From Aphrophora alni (lineage: Eukaryota > Arthropoda > Insecta > Hemiptera > Aphrophoridae), in assembly GCA_963513935.1 (NCBI GenBank), contig OY740765.1:143409618-143473617 (forward strand): a stretch of 64,000 nucleotides of DNA, given 5' to 3'. The first letter of the stretch is position 1, and each line of letters starts with the position of its first letter. Made by a program: the position numbers and the translations under genes. This document shows positions 21,877-32,010 of the stretch, piece by piece. Below the pieces are notes generated by a model. It did no database searches, was not told the DNA's origin, and was given only the letters and a program-made list of their open reading frames with translations.

Positions 21877-22068
21877 ATGGCTATTATATGCGTAGCTATG
21901 GTTGTCCCAGTATTCTTATGCATCCTGCGTCTCCTACAAAAATTTTGGTCTGTAAATCTTGATGCAATGCAAATAGATGGAGATAGATTTATCTTCGCCG
22001 ATATTGAATATCTCATTCTGCTAAATGAAACTCTTGAGGAAAACCACGAGTACTACTATATATTTTAA
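21877..22068 (+). CDS. Candidate small single-pass membrane protein, 63 aa
   Basis: Starting at an ATG in good context (AATAATGG) four bases after a strong acceptor, the frame encodes an N-terminal hydrophobic segment (MAIICVAMVVPVFLCIL, a possible signal anchor). A short basic/aromatic linker (LLQKFWSVN) and an acidic tail with FADIEYLILLNETLEE and a tyrosine-rich end follow. An AATAAA lies at 22234-22239, 166 bp after the stop. Donor, acceptor, start context, membrane segment and polyadenylation signal together fit a two-exon gene. I do not recognise the family. Against it: the frame is short and could be chance, and composition gives little help in this AT-rich DNA. Confidence 0.4.
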   Translation: MAIICVAMVVPVFLCILRLLQKFWSVNLDAMQIDGDRFIFADIEYLILLNETLEENHEYYYIF

Positions 22069-22334
22069 TTTTTAAACATTCCTTTTTGAAAAAGTTATAT
22101 ATTGTTTTCAACATGTAAAATTGTTTTTGTTTGTAAAAATTATGTAGGTGATATGAAACATACTATTAATTGAGTTAATTTATTACACTGTTATTTACAT
22201 AATTCATAATGTCAAAGACCTATTTTATGGAATAATAAAATCTAGTTCAATGTACGTATTGGGTTTTGTTTTATTACATGATAATTTCCTTTGCAAAATA
22301 TTTAATGTGATAGGATTTTTAATTTTGTGTGTTT

Positions 22335-22560
22335 CCTTTCGTTTGTCAATTCGTCTCTTGTATGTGTATAGCCCAAATGTGTGAACAGATATTAATCAAA
22401 TTTGGAGGTATTTTGGCCATATCTCATGACTTTTTTTATAACTTTGTTTAAGAAAGAAACTACCATAGAACTTAGTTTTTGATAGCTACCATAAGAAAAA
22501 AACAAAATGACAATTTTCTAAAAAACGGCTTTAAGGGGAGAATGTAGTTGTTAGGAAGCA
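22335..22560. repeat. Dispersed repeat copy, related to 25.7-26.2 kb
   Basis: Contains GCCCAAATGTGTGAAC, ATTAATCAAATTTGGA and GTTTTTGATAGCTACC, all shared in order with two further copies at 25735-26165. It ends just before the TTAA of the piggyBac derivative at 22576. Confidence 0.8.
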
Positions 22561-22575
22561 TATAATGCATTTTAA

Positions 22576-24075
22576 CCCATTGGAGACCATTTGACGATAT
22601 TTCGTCATTTGTTGTTTTTGCAAGAAAAACCATCTGATGAAATATCGTCAATCTAGGTGTATGCGTAAACGATCATTTGAGGATATTTCGTCAGTTACAA
22701 AATATTTAATTTTGCTGAAAGAAAGGAACAAAATAAATAACATATATATTTTAATTTAAAAATATAATTTGTAATCAAAATAATTATTACATTTATTAAA
22801 TATGATAAACTATTTTTATAAATTAAACAATAAAGCAACCAATAGCCTTCTGGGTATTTATATTGAAAACCAGCCGTTTCTTATTTGGACTTTACAGAGT
22901 TATTGTTTTTCTATCAGTAAAAGTGTATTTTGTTTAAATAAAAATTAATCATTTATAATTATTTGTTAGCTATATAAACTTAATTGTATAGTGTGTTCAT
23001 TTTTTAATTTTATTAGTGGTTTCATCATTTATAGTATGTGAAATTGCTTCAAAATGAGTGGTGACTTTGTTAGATCGACTGAAATAGATCAGGAACTGAA
23101 TATCGAATCCGTTAGCGATTTATGTAGTGAAATTTCTAAAGATATATTTGATGATTCAGATGAAGACCCTACTTATAATCCTAACAGACCTCAAAGAATA
23201 TGTTTCTTAGACACTTTAGGATCAAAAACAATTAGGCCTACAGTTACAGTGATAGTAGCTATCAAATGTCTAATTCATAATGTAAATAAATAATTTTTGA
23301 GTGATGACTCTGATATTGATAGTGGATCAAGTGATATTGATGAAGATGAAAATATTTGGAGTAAATAGAAGAAGATTTTGAAACTCAAAAACAGTTTTAG
23401 TTATAATGAAACACCTGGATCTCAAAATTGACCTCCACCAAATTCTAGGCCTATAGATTATTTTACACTTTTTTTTAAAAATTATTCAATATTAAAATTG
23501 TTGAATTGATGGATATTGTTGGTGTACTAGTTACAACACTTTAATTTAACTGAATTTAGTGAATATTTTACTTTTCAAATTATAACAATTAGTTTTAAGG
23601 TTAACTCGAAAATCTATTTAAAGTTATCTAAAAGGTTAGGTTTATTTTTTAATTTTATTTTTTTTGTTGTAGGACTTTGTTTTGATATTATATTTTTATG
23701 AAACTTTTTTAATTGATAAAATACATTATATAGATAAAAAATAAATGTTTCCACAGTAAAAATATTTTATTGTTTTCAAAATATTATCATTAAAATTTAA
23801 TAAATTTCTTTAGATTTTTAGCAATTTTTGTAGATTTGTCATGCAAAAAAAAATCATATTTTACCTTAATTTATATATATCCTTTAAAAATACATTCAAT
23901 TACCTTTAATTTTAAAAAAAATTGTTAAAAAATAAACAAAAAAAGTATTTTATGGTTATTTTAGCAAAACCTTGCAAAATGGGTCCATTTTAGATGGTGC
24001 AGTTATTTATCCTCATATAAAAGTACATCTAAACATTTTATATGACTTCCAAAAAAAGTTTTGGTCCACAAAGGG
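22576..24075 (+). mobile_element. Internally deleted piggyBac-like element, 1.5 kb
   Basis: The left end follows TTAA (22572-22575) and begins CCCATTGGAGACCA. The right end, inverted, is CCCTTTGTGGACCA and is followed by TTGAA, a one-base change from TTAA. Near the left end, three subterminal motifs share a core of the GATATTTCGTCA kind (22595-22610, an inverted-type copy GATGAAATATCGTC, and 22677-22695). The only coding remnant is an N-terminal transposase-like piece at 23054. The length is well below the usual 2.4 kb, so this is a defective derivative. Confidence 0.75.
23054..23293 (+). pseudogene. piggyBac transposase N-terminal remnant
   Basis: The 79-codon frame starts MSGDFVRSTEIDQEL and contains the acidic run DIFDDSDEDPTYNP, typical of the disordered acidic N-terminus of piggyBac transposases. 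It then loses similarity and stops. A further acidic piece (DDSDIDSGSSDIDEDE) continues in the sequence after the stop. The catalytic domain and the C-terminal cysteine-rich domain are absent. Confidence 0.55.
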
Positions 24076-24140
24076 TTGAATGGGAGAATCAGCAATATAT
24101 TATTTGTGTCAGTTTATATATATTTGTGTCAGTTTATATA

Positions 24141-24765
24141 TAATTGACAAAAAACAAAAATGAACCTTAACCACTGTTATTAAAAACTAAAACTCTATTT
24201 TAATTATATACCATTTATGGTGAGGCTGTATCAATGTCATAAGTGAACTATTTTTATGCCATATTTCAATATTATAGAGCACCTCAAAAAAATGTATACA
24301 CAGTTTGAACAGTTATTGTATCAAACAAAAACAGATGGATATTGATTCATGTGTTGTTATGTACCTTAAACCTATAAATTTTCAAAATGATCACAATTAA
24401 CTGCAATACACCAATGGCAACGGCTTAATACAGAGTGACAAACAAACTGTATTGTAGTTAAAGAGATCATATTAACTGCATTTTCGATCTACTGTCTCAG
24501 CTTGTGGAGTGTCCTTGATTTTTTACCCTACACAATGTCTTTTAAAATACTCCAAAAGTAATAGTCCATGAGTGCCAAGTCTGGAGATTGTGCCAGGTAT
24601 TCCGAAGCACTTCCTCTTCACCTTATCAGGATAGGTATTGTCAAAAAACCCTCAACTCACAATGATAGTGAGTTGGAGCCCCATCTTATTAATGGTACAC
24701 GTCTTCATCGACATAGAGGTTATATAAAGCACGAATAATGCTGTTTTGTAGCATTTGTGCTTGTA
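24141..24765 (-). mobile_element. Partial duplicate of the 26.3-kb mariner-like element
   Basis: By eye this 625-bp segment is identical to 26264-26888 (offset 2123 bp). It covers one terminal inverted repeat and the C-terminal half of the decayed transposase on the minus strand. It ends abruptly into a (CA)n run. Just before it lies a short tandem duplication of ATTTGTGTCAGTTTATATAT. Confidence 0.93.
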
Positions 24766-25470
24766 CACACACACACACCTATAACTCAACTTCTAGTAGA
24801 AATAGAGAGATGAAATTTTTACAGCTTTATCTTACATTATGTTAAAAGATTCAGTACCAGAATCAAAACCCTAAGTCATTAATAAACAGAATTATAGATT
24901 TTTATAAATTTACAATTGTTTTCTATATATTTTTTATTTCACCTTTTATAATAGATATCTAAATGATTCTAATACAGGAGCTCAGTAATAATATTCTAAA
25001 CAAGATCTAAACATTTCAACTCTGTACCTCTTTTGAAAGTGGAGATACAGGAACATAAATTGAAAAAAAATAAATACAATTTTCAGCAAAGCTCTATTAA
25101 AATAAAACATATATTAAAATAATAACATACATAATTTAAAAAGCTCCAACTCCATATTGGGTTGTTTTGGCTCTCTACCCCTTCCAGCTTCCTTTTCTTA
25201 ATTCTTGCCTCCTTTGTAGCTTCCAATGATACTTTTTCTGTTTTGCATACTCACACGAAATCAATGCATTTTAAAGCATCTTACGTATTCCTTCCAAAGC
25301 TCATGTCCATACTGTTTATTGTAAACTGCATCTCAGGACGTTTTTCACATTTTTTGATAACGTTTTTTACATCTCAAGACATGTTGAATATCAAATATTC
25401 TTATTTTGATAAATCCTTGTGTTAAAAGCTGCATATGTCACGTAAATACTGTATAATTATTTTTCAAACC
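24766..25470. other. No gene seen
   Basis: Starts with a (CA)n run, then AT-rich DNA. An 87-codon plus-strand frame (25162-25425) is hydrophobic and has no recognisable domain. Confidence 0.45.
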
Positions 25471-25670
25471 AACCCCTGTCAACTTCTACTCAAGCCGACC
25501 ACCGTTAATTTATAGTGGGTCTCTCCCGCCACCATACCGCAGATTGGAGTGAACCAAACTGCATAGATAAAACCTTGTGTCATAGGTGGGAATTGAATCC
25601 ACAACCTTTGGTACCAATCCTTGATCAAGGGACTGACGCTTCAAGCCTCTTAACCCCTAAAACATTTAGA
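25471..25670 (-). mobile_element. tRNA-derived SINE-like element
   Basis: On the minus strand AGGTTGTGGATTCAATTCCC resembles a pol III B box (GTGG.TTC.A.TCCCAC) from a tRNA T-arm, with a degenerate A-box region about 40 nt upstream. A tRNA-unrelated body (GGTATGGTGGCGGGAGAGAC and onward) follows. The layout fits an old SINE rather than a functional tRNA. No clear 3' tail or target duplication. Confidence 0.45.
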
Positions 25671-25734
25671 TATAGTTACTCATTTAAAAACACTTGAGTG
25701 AATTTGTCAGATTGCCGATCCTACCCCGTAGTTA

Positions 25735-26165
25735 CCAAATATTTTGGCCATATCTCGTGACTTTTTTTAAAATTTTTGACAATGTTGTTTAAGAAAAAAC
25801 TACCCTAAAACTTAGTTTTTGATAGTTACCATAAGAAAAAAACAAAATTACATTTTTTATAAAAACCGCTTTAATGAATCAAATATTTCTCAAGCATAGC
25901 CCCTAAGATTCCAAACAAAATGTTTTGTCAATTCATCTCTTAGCCCAAATGTGCGAACCGATATTAATCAAATTTGGAAATATTTGGCCATCTCATGACT
26001 TTTCCATTTTTTGATAACTTTGTTTAAGAAAAAACTACCATAAATCTTAGTTTTTGACAGCTAGCATAAGAAAAAAACAAAATTATAATTTTATAAAAAA
26101 ACAGCTTTAATGAATCAAATATTTCCAAAGCCCCTAAAAATCCAAACAAAATGTATTGATCATTA
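25735..26165. repeat. Two tandem copies of a dispersed repeat of about 235 bp
   Basis: TGGCCATATCTCGTGACTTT, the TAAGAAAAAACTACC segment, the CATAAGAAAAAAACAAAAT segment and TTTAATGAATCAAATATTTC occur in order twice, about 235 bp apart. They also match the single copy at 22335-22560. Copies are clearly diverged. Confidence 0.8.
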
Positions 26166-26264
26166 TATCTCCAAAAATTCTGGTCAAATTTGAGCTAAAT
26201 GTGAATATTATGACCCAAACCAGTGTTCTAAATCGCAAGTAAAAAAATATTACGGTTCAAGAAT

Positions 26265-27600
26265 AATTGACAAAAAACAAAAATGAACCTTAACCACTGT
26301 TATTAAAAACTAAAACTCTATTTTAATTATATACCATTTATGGTGAGGCTGTATCAATGTCATAAGTGAACTATTTTTATGCCATATTTCAATATTATAG
26401 AGCACCTCAAAAAAATGTATACACAGTTTGAACAGTTATTGTATCAAACAAAAACAGATGGATATTGATTCATGTGTTGTTATGTACCTTAAACCTATAA
26501 ATTTTCAAAATGATCACAATTAACTGCAATACACCAATGGCAACGGCTTAATACAGAGTGACAAACAAACTGTATTGTAGTTAAAGAGATCATATTAACT
26601 GCATTTTCGATCTACTGTCTCAGCTTGTGGAGTGTCCTTGATTTTTTACCCTACACAATGTCTTTTAAAATACTCCAAAAGTAATAGTCCATGAGTGCCA
26701 AGTCTGGAGATTGTGCCAGGTATTCCGAAGCACTTCCTCTTCACCTTATCAGGATAGGTATTGTCAAAAAACCCTCAACTCACAATGATAGTGAGTTGGA
26801 GCCCCATCTTATTAATGGTACACGTCTTCATCGACATAGAGGTTATATAAAGCACGAATAATGCTGTTTTGTAGCATTTGTGCTTGTAACAGTCCTCTCA
26901 AAAAATGGCTCTTGTAAATAGACGATACCATACTGCTAGGGCTGGTAAATTTACAGTCTTCTGTTCAATTATTTGTGGATTTGCATTAGACCAGTAAACA
27001 CAGTTATGCCTATTCATTGTACCGTTTATTTTAAAGGTGGCTTCATCTGACCAAAGAATTAAATCCGCAAAATTCTATGAATACTATCTTTTTTAATACT
27101 AGTTTTACGAAAACATTCCTTGAAATATATCATTGGGGATTGTGTAATGGTCTGCATTACTATAAAGTGACATTTTCATTACCCGTTAAGGTTTTTCTGC
27201 TTGCATTTCCCACTATTCCATAGGCTTCAAATTTGTCACGAATTCTTGTAATTGTTTTTCTCACTGATGGTGATGTTCCAAATTCCATTCCCAACGCTTG
27301 TGAACCTCTTTAACATTCTCAATATTCCAATAACACTTCAAAACCCACTTATATTGGTAAAAAGATAACTGAAATTCAGCCATCTTTATTACAGAATAAA
27401 TAACACAAATGACAAGAATGAGTTACATCAATGAAAAACAGATATTTTCAACTACCAGCTAATTTGGTTCTCCCATTTCTATCTATGTTCGTTTTGTAGC
27501 GACAACTACTCAAATAGTGTATACATTTCTTTGAGATACCATGTATAAATATGTTTCAAATACAGCATCCATGGTTCATTTTTACTTTTTTTTGACAACT
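26265..27600 (-). mobile_element. Decayed mariner-like element, about 1.34 kb
   Basis: The ends are inverted copies (AATTGACAAAAAACAAAAAT at left; AGTTGTCAAAAAAAAGT when the right end is read inward, both leading to ATGAACC), with a second inner match around AATGTATACAC. The minus strand encodes a broken transposase beginning MAEFQLSFYQYKWVLKCYWN (insect mariner-type helix-turn-helix start). Later pieces resemble D.V...DGAP.HYHCELR and the end of the DDE domain. Many stops and shifts. The left half is duplicated exactly at 24141-24765. Confidence 0.75.
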
Positions 27601-28250
27601 ACCACAATGACATTTTTTGCTATTAGTTTTAATTCATTTGGTTTTGGGGATGGTGAGTGAGATAATGCGTGTAATTTTTTGGACTGTTTATTTTACACTA
27701 GTTTCTGATCATGAAACTTATTATTTTATTATATAAAGGGCAGATAAGTAAGTGTTGTTGTGTTTTATGACTATCCTAAACTCCAATCCATCTGTTTTCT
27801 GGCATCCCAATACAGGCTGTGTGATGTTTTTTGAAGATCTAAATTTGACATTCAGTTTTTGCCAGTGGTGTTCTTTTTTATCCTACCTGGAGGTTTGCTC
27901 GTGGCAAAGGGTACTCTCAACAGCATTATATTTCTTTTAGGTGGGCAGTCATATCTTGTATTAAGACCGAAAAAAGCAACTGCATTGCTTGTTTCTTGAT
28001 TGATTTAAAATTAGTTCCTAGTATGTATCTATTTCTGTGCTAACTTTGTTTTCTATGTGCTTCTTGATTAGTTGTTTACCCTGTTTTCTCAATGTTCTTT
28101 TGAGTATATTTATGCTGTTATTACATATCACATTTAGATGTAAGTTGAAAAGCATACTTGTAATGTAGACAATGTTCTGCCATTCTTGTCCAACATGAGT
28201 TAGATAAACCTTGACAATATCTTTAATTTATTTTCACCAAATGAAGAAGG

Positions 28251-28281
<31 letters not shown>

Positions 28282-28726
28282 ACAATTTTTCACAATAAAC
28301 TCTATCAGATCAAGATGACATTTTAATGACTATGGATCATCTTCAGTTATTACATGTACATAAAAATCTTCTTGGCACCAACAAGGTTCTTGGTACACGT
28401 AACAACCGTTTATTGAGGAAAATTGTGTTTTTTTTTCATTTTGTGATTGATATTTTTACAAGTATTGCTCGTTTCAAGTAACAGAATTTAATTTGTATTT
28501 GTAGAAAGTTAAAGATTATGTTAAAAGATGAATTAATTAAACCAATACATTCAAAGCCAAAGGGTTTATTGAAAAATGTTAATCGTTATATAGAGAACAT
28601 CAGTGGTGTTACATTGTTTAAAACAAGGATAAAATAAAGCAATAAAGCTTAAAGTTTCAAAATATTTTATCATTGAATATGGAGTTTCAACAAGAAATAT
28701 CTGCTGTTACATTAAAATTGATTAAC
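27601..28726. other. No supported gene; poly(A) and foldback near 28.25-28.44 kb
   Basis: Contains an A run of about 33 nt (28249-28281). Around it, ACACAATTTTTCACAATAAA (about 28280-28300) and an inverted GTTTATTGAGGAAAATTGTG (about 28405-28430) can pair. On the minus strand a 70-bp exon-like frame (YDCPPKRNIMLLRVPFATSK, about 27946-27875) lies between an acceptor-like and a donor-like site. It could be a further exon of the TSP1 gene to the right, but shows no domain. Confidence 0.35.
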
Positions 28727-28817
28727 TTATGTAGGCCTAATTGTTGGATCACATATTTGTCGAGTATAATGTATTGTTCGCTTCTTGAAACCGATCCCAC
28801 AGCTAACAGAACATCCA
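28727..28817 (-). pseudogene. TSP1 repeat (third in order), partial
   Basis: Following ATTTCCTTCAAG the frame reads GCSVSCGIGFKKRTIHYTRQ and stops. CSVSCG.G...R is the hallmark of a thrombospondin type-1 repeat (W..C...CG.G...R.V.C). The residue expected to be the next cysteine is tyrosine (HYT), and the expected upstream tryptophans are absent or in the preceding exon. The second half of the repeat is missing. It lies 0.2 kb downstream of the next entry on the same strand, so both belong to one gene. Extracellular ADAMTS- or papilin-like proteins have such arrays. Confidence 0.55.
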
Positions 28818-29010
28818 CTTGAAGGAAATATCACATATTAATCATGCCTTCCAAATTTAGGTTTAGATATTTGACTCAGTTGAAGAATTTCATGTTTTTT
28901 TTTTTTGGACGGAAACATTCTATGACATTAGGTGAATTCTGTGGAAATAAAGGTTTGTTTGTTGTACTGGATTTGTTTGTTGTAGTTAGATACCTTGCAG
29001 CTATCATACT

Positions 29011-29191
29011 CTCGTCAAACAAGGAAGAGTGTCTGGACATGGTTCATGATCGTGAGGTCTAGGTTGATCTATACAGTCACTGTCTGGTAGCGCCATCTCT
29101 TGCCCTCTGTCGGATACACAGTACAGTTCTTTTGCGTAAAGCTAACTCTCCGCATGTTACAGGACATATTTGCCAAGGTCCAATCCACCAT
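29011..29191 (-). pseudogene. TSP1 repeat exon (second in order) with frameshift
   Basis: An acceptor (ATTATTTTCAG, plus 29192 upwards) opens WWIGPWQICPVTCG, continuing RKRTVLC. Near 29113-29121, where GTGT stands in place of an expected GTGTGT-like tract, the frame changes. The rest reads SDRGQEMALPDSDCID, then PRPHDHEPCPDTLPC in the new frame, ending at a donor-like GTATGA. W..GPW..C..TCG...R.VLC...ALPDSDC...PC...LPC is a complete ADAMTS-type thrombospondin repeat with all six cysteines. Apart from the frameshift it is well preserved, so a sequencing error cannot be excluded. The product would be secreted extracellular-matrix protein. Confidence 0.72.
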
Positions 29192-29569
29192 CTGAAAATA
29201 ATAAAAAATTTCTTAATACCAAACAAAAATCTAGCATATTATATACAAAGTGACATATATATTTTTTTCTGATGAACTCACCTAATTAAAGCAAATAATC
29301 AACAAGAGCTTAAGCAAATATTATATAATTAGCTAAATGAACTGGATGTTTGGTTTTCTGTTAAGGCATTGAAATTAAATAATAATAATAAACAGGTTAT
29401 TCATTTTAATACATACACATCCAAATTAGACTTAATGATAAAAATTGGGTCTTTAGATATTAGTATAGTTTACCTAGTAAAGTGGAATACACATATTTAA
29501 ATGCTAATTAAAAAGCTAAAATACTATTTGTTTCCAAATAAAATTGCTTAAAAAAAATATATATATATA
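29192..29569. other. Intron-like AT-rich DNA
   Basis: AT-rich sequence between the TSP1 exon and the LINE tail. No gene seen. Confidence 0.5.
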
Positions 29570-30605
29570 TATATAATAATTATTATTATTATTATTTATT
29601 TTATTTCTCATGAACAAGTTAAACTAAAATAAATACAAAATTCTGAATAAAACGTACCACAACAAATGAAAATACAATACAATACCCTAAATAGCTTATT
29701 TAAAAGAAAAGAAAATTTTTAAAAACTGACAGAAACAAAATTGCACAAATGAAATATAGGAGGTCCTAAGGAAAAGCCTATATTAGACCCTTATATTAAT
29801 AACAAACATATTTCAGAAGTAATTGTGATTAGTTATCACACAAATAAAACAACATCAAAAAATTATCATAAATAAACAAACTTCACAATCTGAATCAACA
29901 AAAAACAAAACAACAGGCTAGTAAATGATCATAACTTTGTAAGGCACAGGAGTCACAGTTTACTAAACTTCCTCTACTACATTCACACACACATACATAC
30001 ATATATATAAACACACACAAACACGGGATCATGTGATTACCTCCTCAAATACAAGCATACCCATTTACATTCACATACATTCATATATGCATACCTTTAC
30101 ACATACAATACAACCATATTCCTTCCAAATTCACAATATACATATGCTAAAACAAATTATATAATTTATCTATAAATAAAAATCTCTTCAACAGTCTTAA
30201 AAAACATTTTTAAGGATTTCATTTTCCTGATTTTATGTGGTATTATTTTTAAAAACTTTGGTGCAGCATAGAGATAGAAATGTCTATACAATGTCGTACG
30301 AGGTAGTGGTATCCTATGATTACATTTCGATCTCAGAATGGGTTTATCATCTATATGTTCCACCTTATTGTTCCCGCTCCTAATAAAAAACATTCTTAAA
30401 ACTTTAAAAACATACAAAAAATGGAAGGGCAAAAAATTTGCTTTTTTAAATAATTGAAAGGAGTGTTCAGATTTAGATATTTTAAACATTAATCTTACTA
30501 TATGCTTTTGTTGGACAATAACAGGCTTTACAGTTTCAAAATAAGTGCCGCCCCAAAATTCTATGCCATATTGTAACCTGCTCTCAATAAGCGCAAAGTA
30601 GACTC
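29570..30605 (-). mobile_element. 5'-truncated LINE, 3' kilobase
   Basis: On the minus strand, translation from about 30605 gives ALIESRLQYGIEFWGG, VIVQQKHIVRLM, FLYVFKVLRMFF and, to 30166, LPRTTLYRHFYLYAAPKFL. This is the thumb region after the reverse-transcriptase domain of CR1/Jockey-type LINEs. The 3' end at about 29575 carries an AATAAA-like stretch and (ATA)n, as expected for LINE tails. The last 107 codons are open; upstream parts are missing by 5' truncation. Confidence 0.65.
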
Positions 30606-30790
30606 ATATGAAGACGAAAATAACTGTATCAAAGTTATTTTTATTCACTTATTATAATATATGGTATACTGTTTTGGGGGAGGTCTAAGAAAGTCAAACA
30701 TATTTCCATAAACCAAGATTCTATTCTTTATAGAATTATTCAAAGAAGTTAGAATATTAACATTCTTACAAGCATCTATTTAATGCGAGA
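30606..30790 (+). pseudogene. LINE RT-thumb fragment, opposite orientation
   Basis: On the plus strand the sequence gives Y-SLI-IYGI-LFWGRSKKVK and ILYRIIQRS with frame breaks, the same SRL.YGI.FWG...K........Q..I.R block as in the LINE copy to the left. The two fragments meet head to head near 30605. Confidence 0.5.
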
Positions 30791-31715
30791 CACAGTGAAA
30801 TGTTGATGTATCCAGTCATAGACTTATGTTATTAGAAGAGAGTCCATTATATCTGGGAATAAATAACATTTTATAATAATTTTTTTTTTTAAATACATAC
30901 TTTAAATAAGCCAAGACCTAGAATTTTTGGAGAGATGGAGAAAAATATGTTTTAATTGGCTTCTTAAAGACTACATTTCTTCAAAATTGAGTTGATTTTG
31001 AGAAAATCATAATTTTATAGATTTTCTCATAACCCCCAAATTTTGAGTTATAAAAAAAATTGAAAAAAAAGTCTGGAGATATGGCCAGTTGTAGGCGCAG
31101 TTAGCGTCGGCACGACCTAAGATAAACTAGGCAGTCGTCTAGCCATCAACAAAGAAAGTGATTTTTTTAAAGGAGTTTAAATTATTTTTTAATTTATTAT
31201 AAATATGAACAGGGATAAAACTATTTTACGTGTTCTTACAATAACTGACAAATAAACTACACAAACAATAAATGTATCTGAATGGATTATTATTTCTAAT
31301 TTTAAAATATATAGATATTGCTATAAATGTAATATTGATTTTTTCAGTGTATTATAATTTGAATTATCATTGTTTATTTAAGATCAACAATATTTTCACA
31401 ATTATTACAGTATGGAAACGCAGTATATGGTGTGTTAATGATTGTAAACATTATGTTAACCCTCTAGCTGGCAATCATCTTGTTCGAGATGGTCATGCCC
31501 CAATCATTGGTTAACTGCCAATCATCTCTTTAATGCAATATTTATAATGCAAGAAAAATAAATATTGTTTAATCATTTGTAAAAATTGTGATATTTTATA
31601 TTGAAATTCACCAAAAAAAGACAGTTTTCTAGGACAGTAGAATTTCTAAGGGTCTGGTATTGAAAGTATTAAAGTCAAACACTCTTTCCTGATAAAAATT
31701 GTGAAAAAGAACTGA
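30791..31715. other. No supported gene
   Basis: Mostly AT-rich. A patch at 31085-31145 (GTAGGCGCAGTTAGCGTCGG and onward) is less AT-rich but not recognised. At 31456 a TTAA followed by CCCTCTAGCTGGCA looks like a piggyBac-type end. Confidence 0.4.
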
Positions 31716-31882
31716 TTGGTATTGTTAATTATTTTGTTTGCTGGTTTCGGAAATGATTGACATTTCTCTGCTGAGGCAATTACTCCTGTCATGGTTTCCT
31801 TACAAACAGCTCTGGATATCTGTTCACTTCCGCTACAAGTTTCTGAATACATTGACCAATCAGACATCTGCCATTTAAACAC
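31716..31882 (-). pseudogene. TSP1 repeat exon (first in order)
   Basis: The frame reads FKWQMSDWSMYSETCSG, then SEQISRAVCKE and AEKCQSFPKP. W...DWS..S.TC.G..Q.SR.V.CKE...C...PKP is a thrombospondin type-1 repeat. The first cysteine (WS.C) is replaced by tyrosine, and the usual PC end after PKP is lost in AT-rich sequence with no good donor. A CAACCAG acceptor-like site precedes it at plus 31883 upwards, but that site coincides with the start of a SINE, so the true exon boundary may have been replaced. With the two TSP1 exons at 29.1 and 28.8 kb it makes one minus-strand gene. Confidence 0.6.
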
Positions 31883-31883
31883 C

Positions 31884-32010
31884 TGGTTGAGTGGTTGCTT
31901 TATATTAAAGTACAGTATACTCTTAGTGAAGACCAGGGTTTGGATTCTGATCCCGGAAAATAAGCTGAGAGCAGAATGAATTTTTATTTTTTTTTTTTTT
32001 ATAAATAAAT
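31884..32010 (+). mobile_element. tRNA-derived SINE abutting the TSP1 exon
   Basis: TGGTTGAGTGG at 31884 fits a pol III A box and GGTTTGGATTCTGATCCCGG near 31939 a degenerate B box, about 45 nt apart, as in SINE heads derived from long-variable-arm tRNAs. The sequence then runs into a T-rich tract (31981-32001). Confidence 0.45.

Noticed and set aside
28249..28281. Poly(A) run as a LINE or processed-pseudogene tail
   Set aside because: No coding sequence ends before it and no target duplication is visible; it may simply be a homopolymer.
28844..29062. 72-aa plus-strand frame
   Set aside because: Largely antisense to and between the two TSP1 exons on the minus strand, which have real family signatures.
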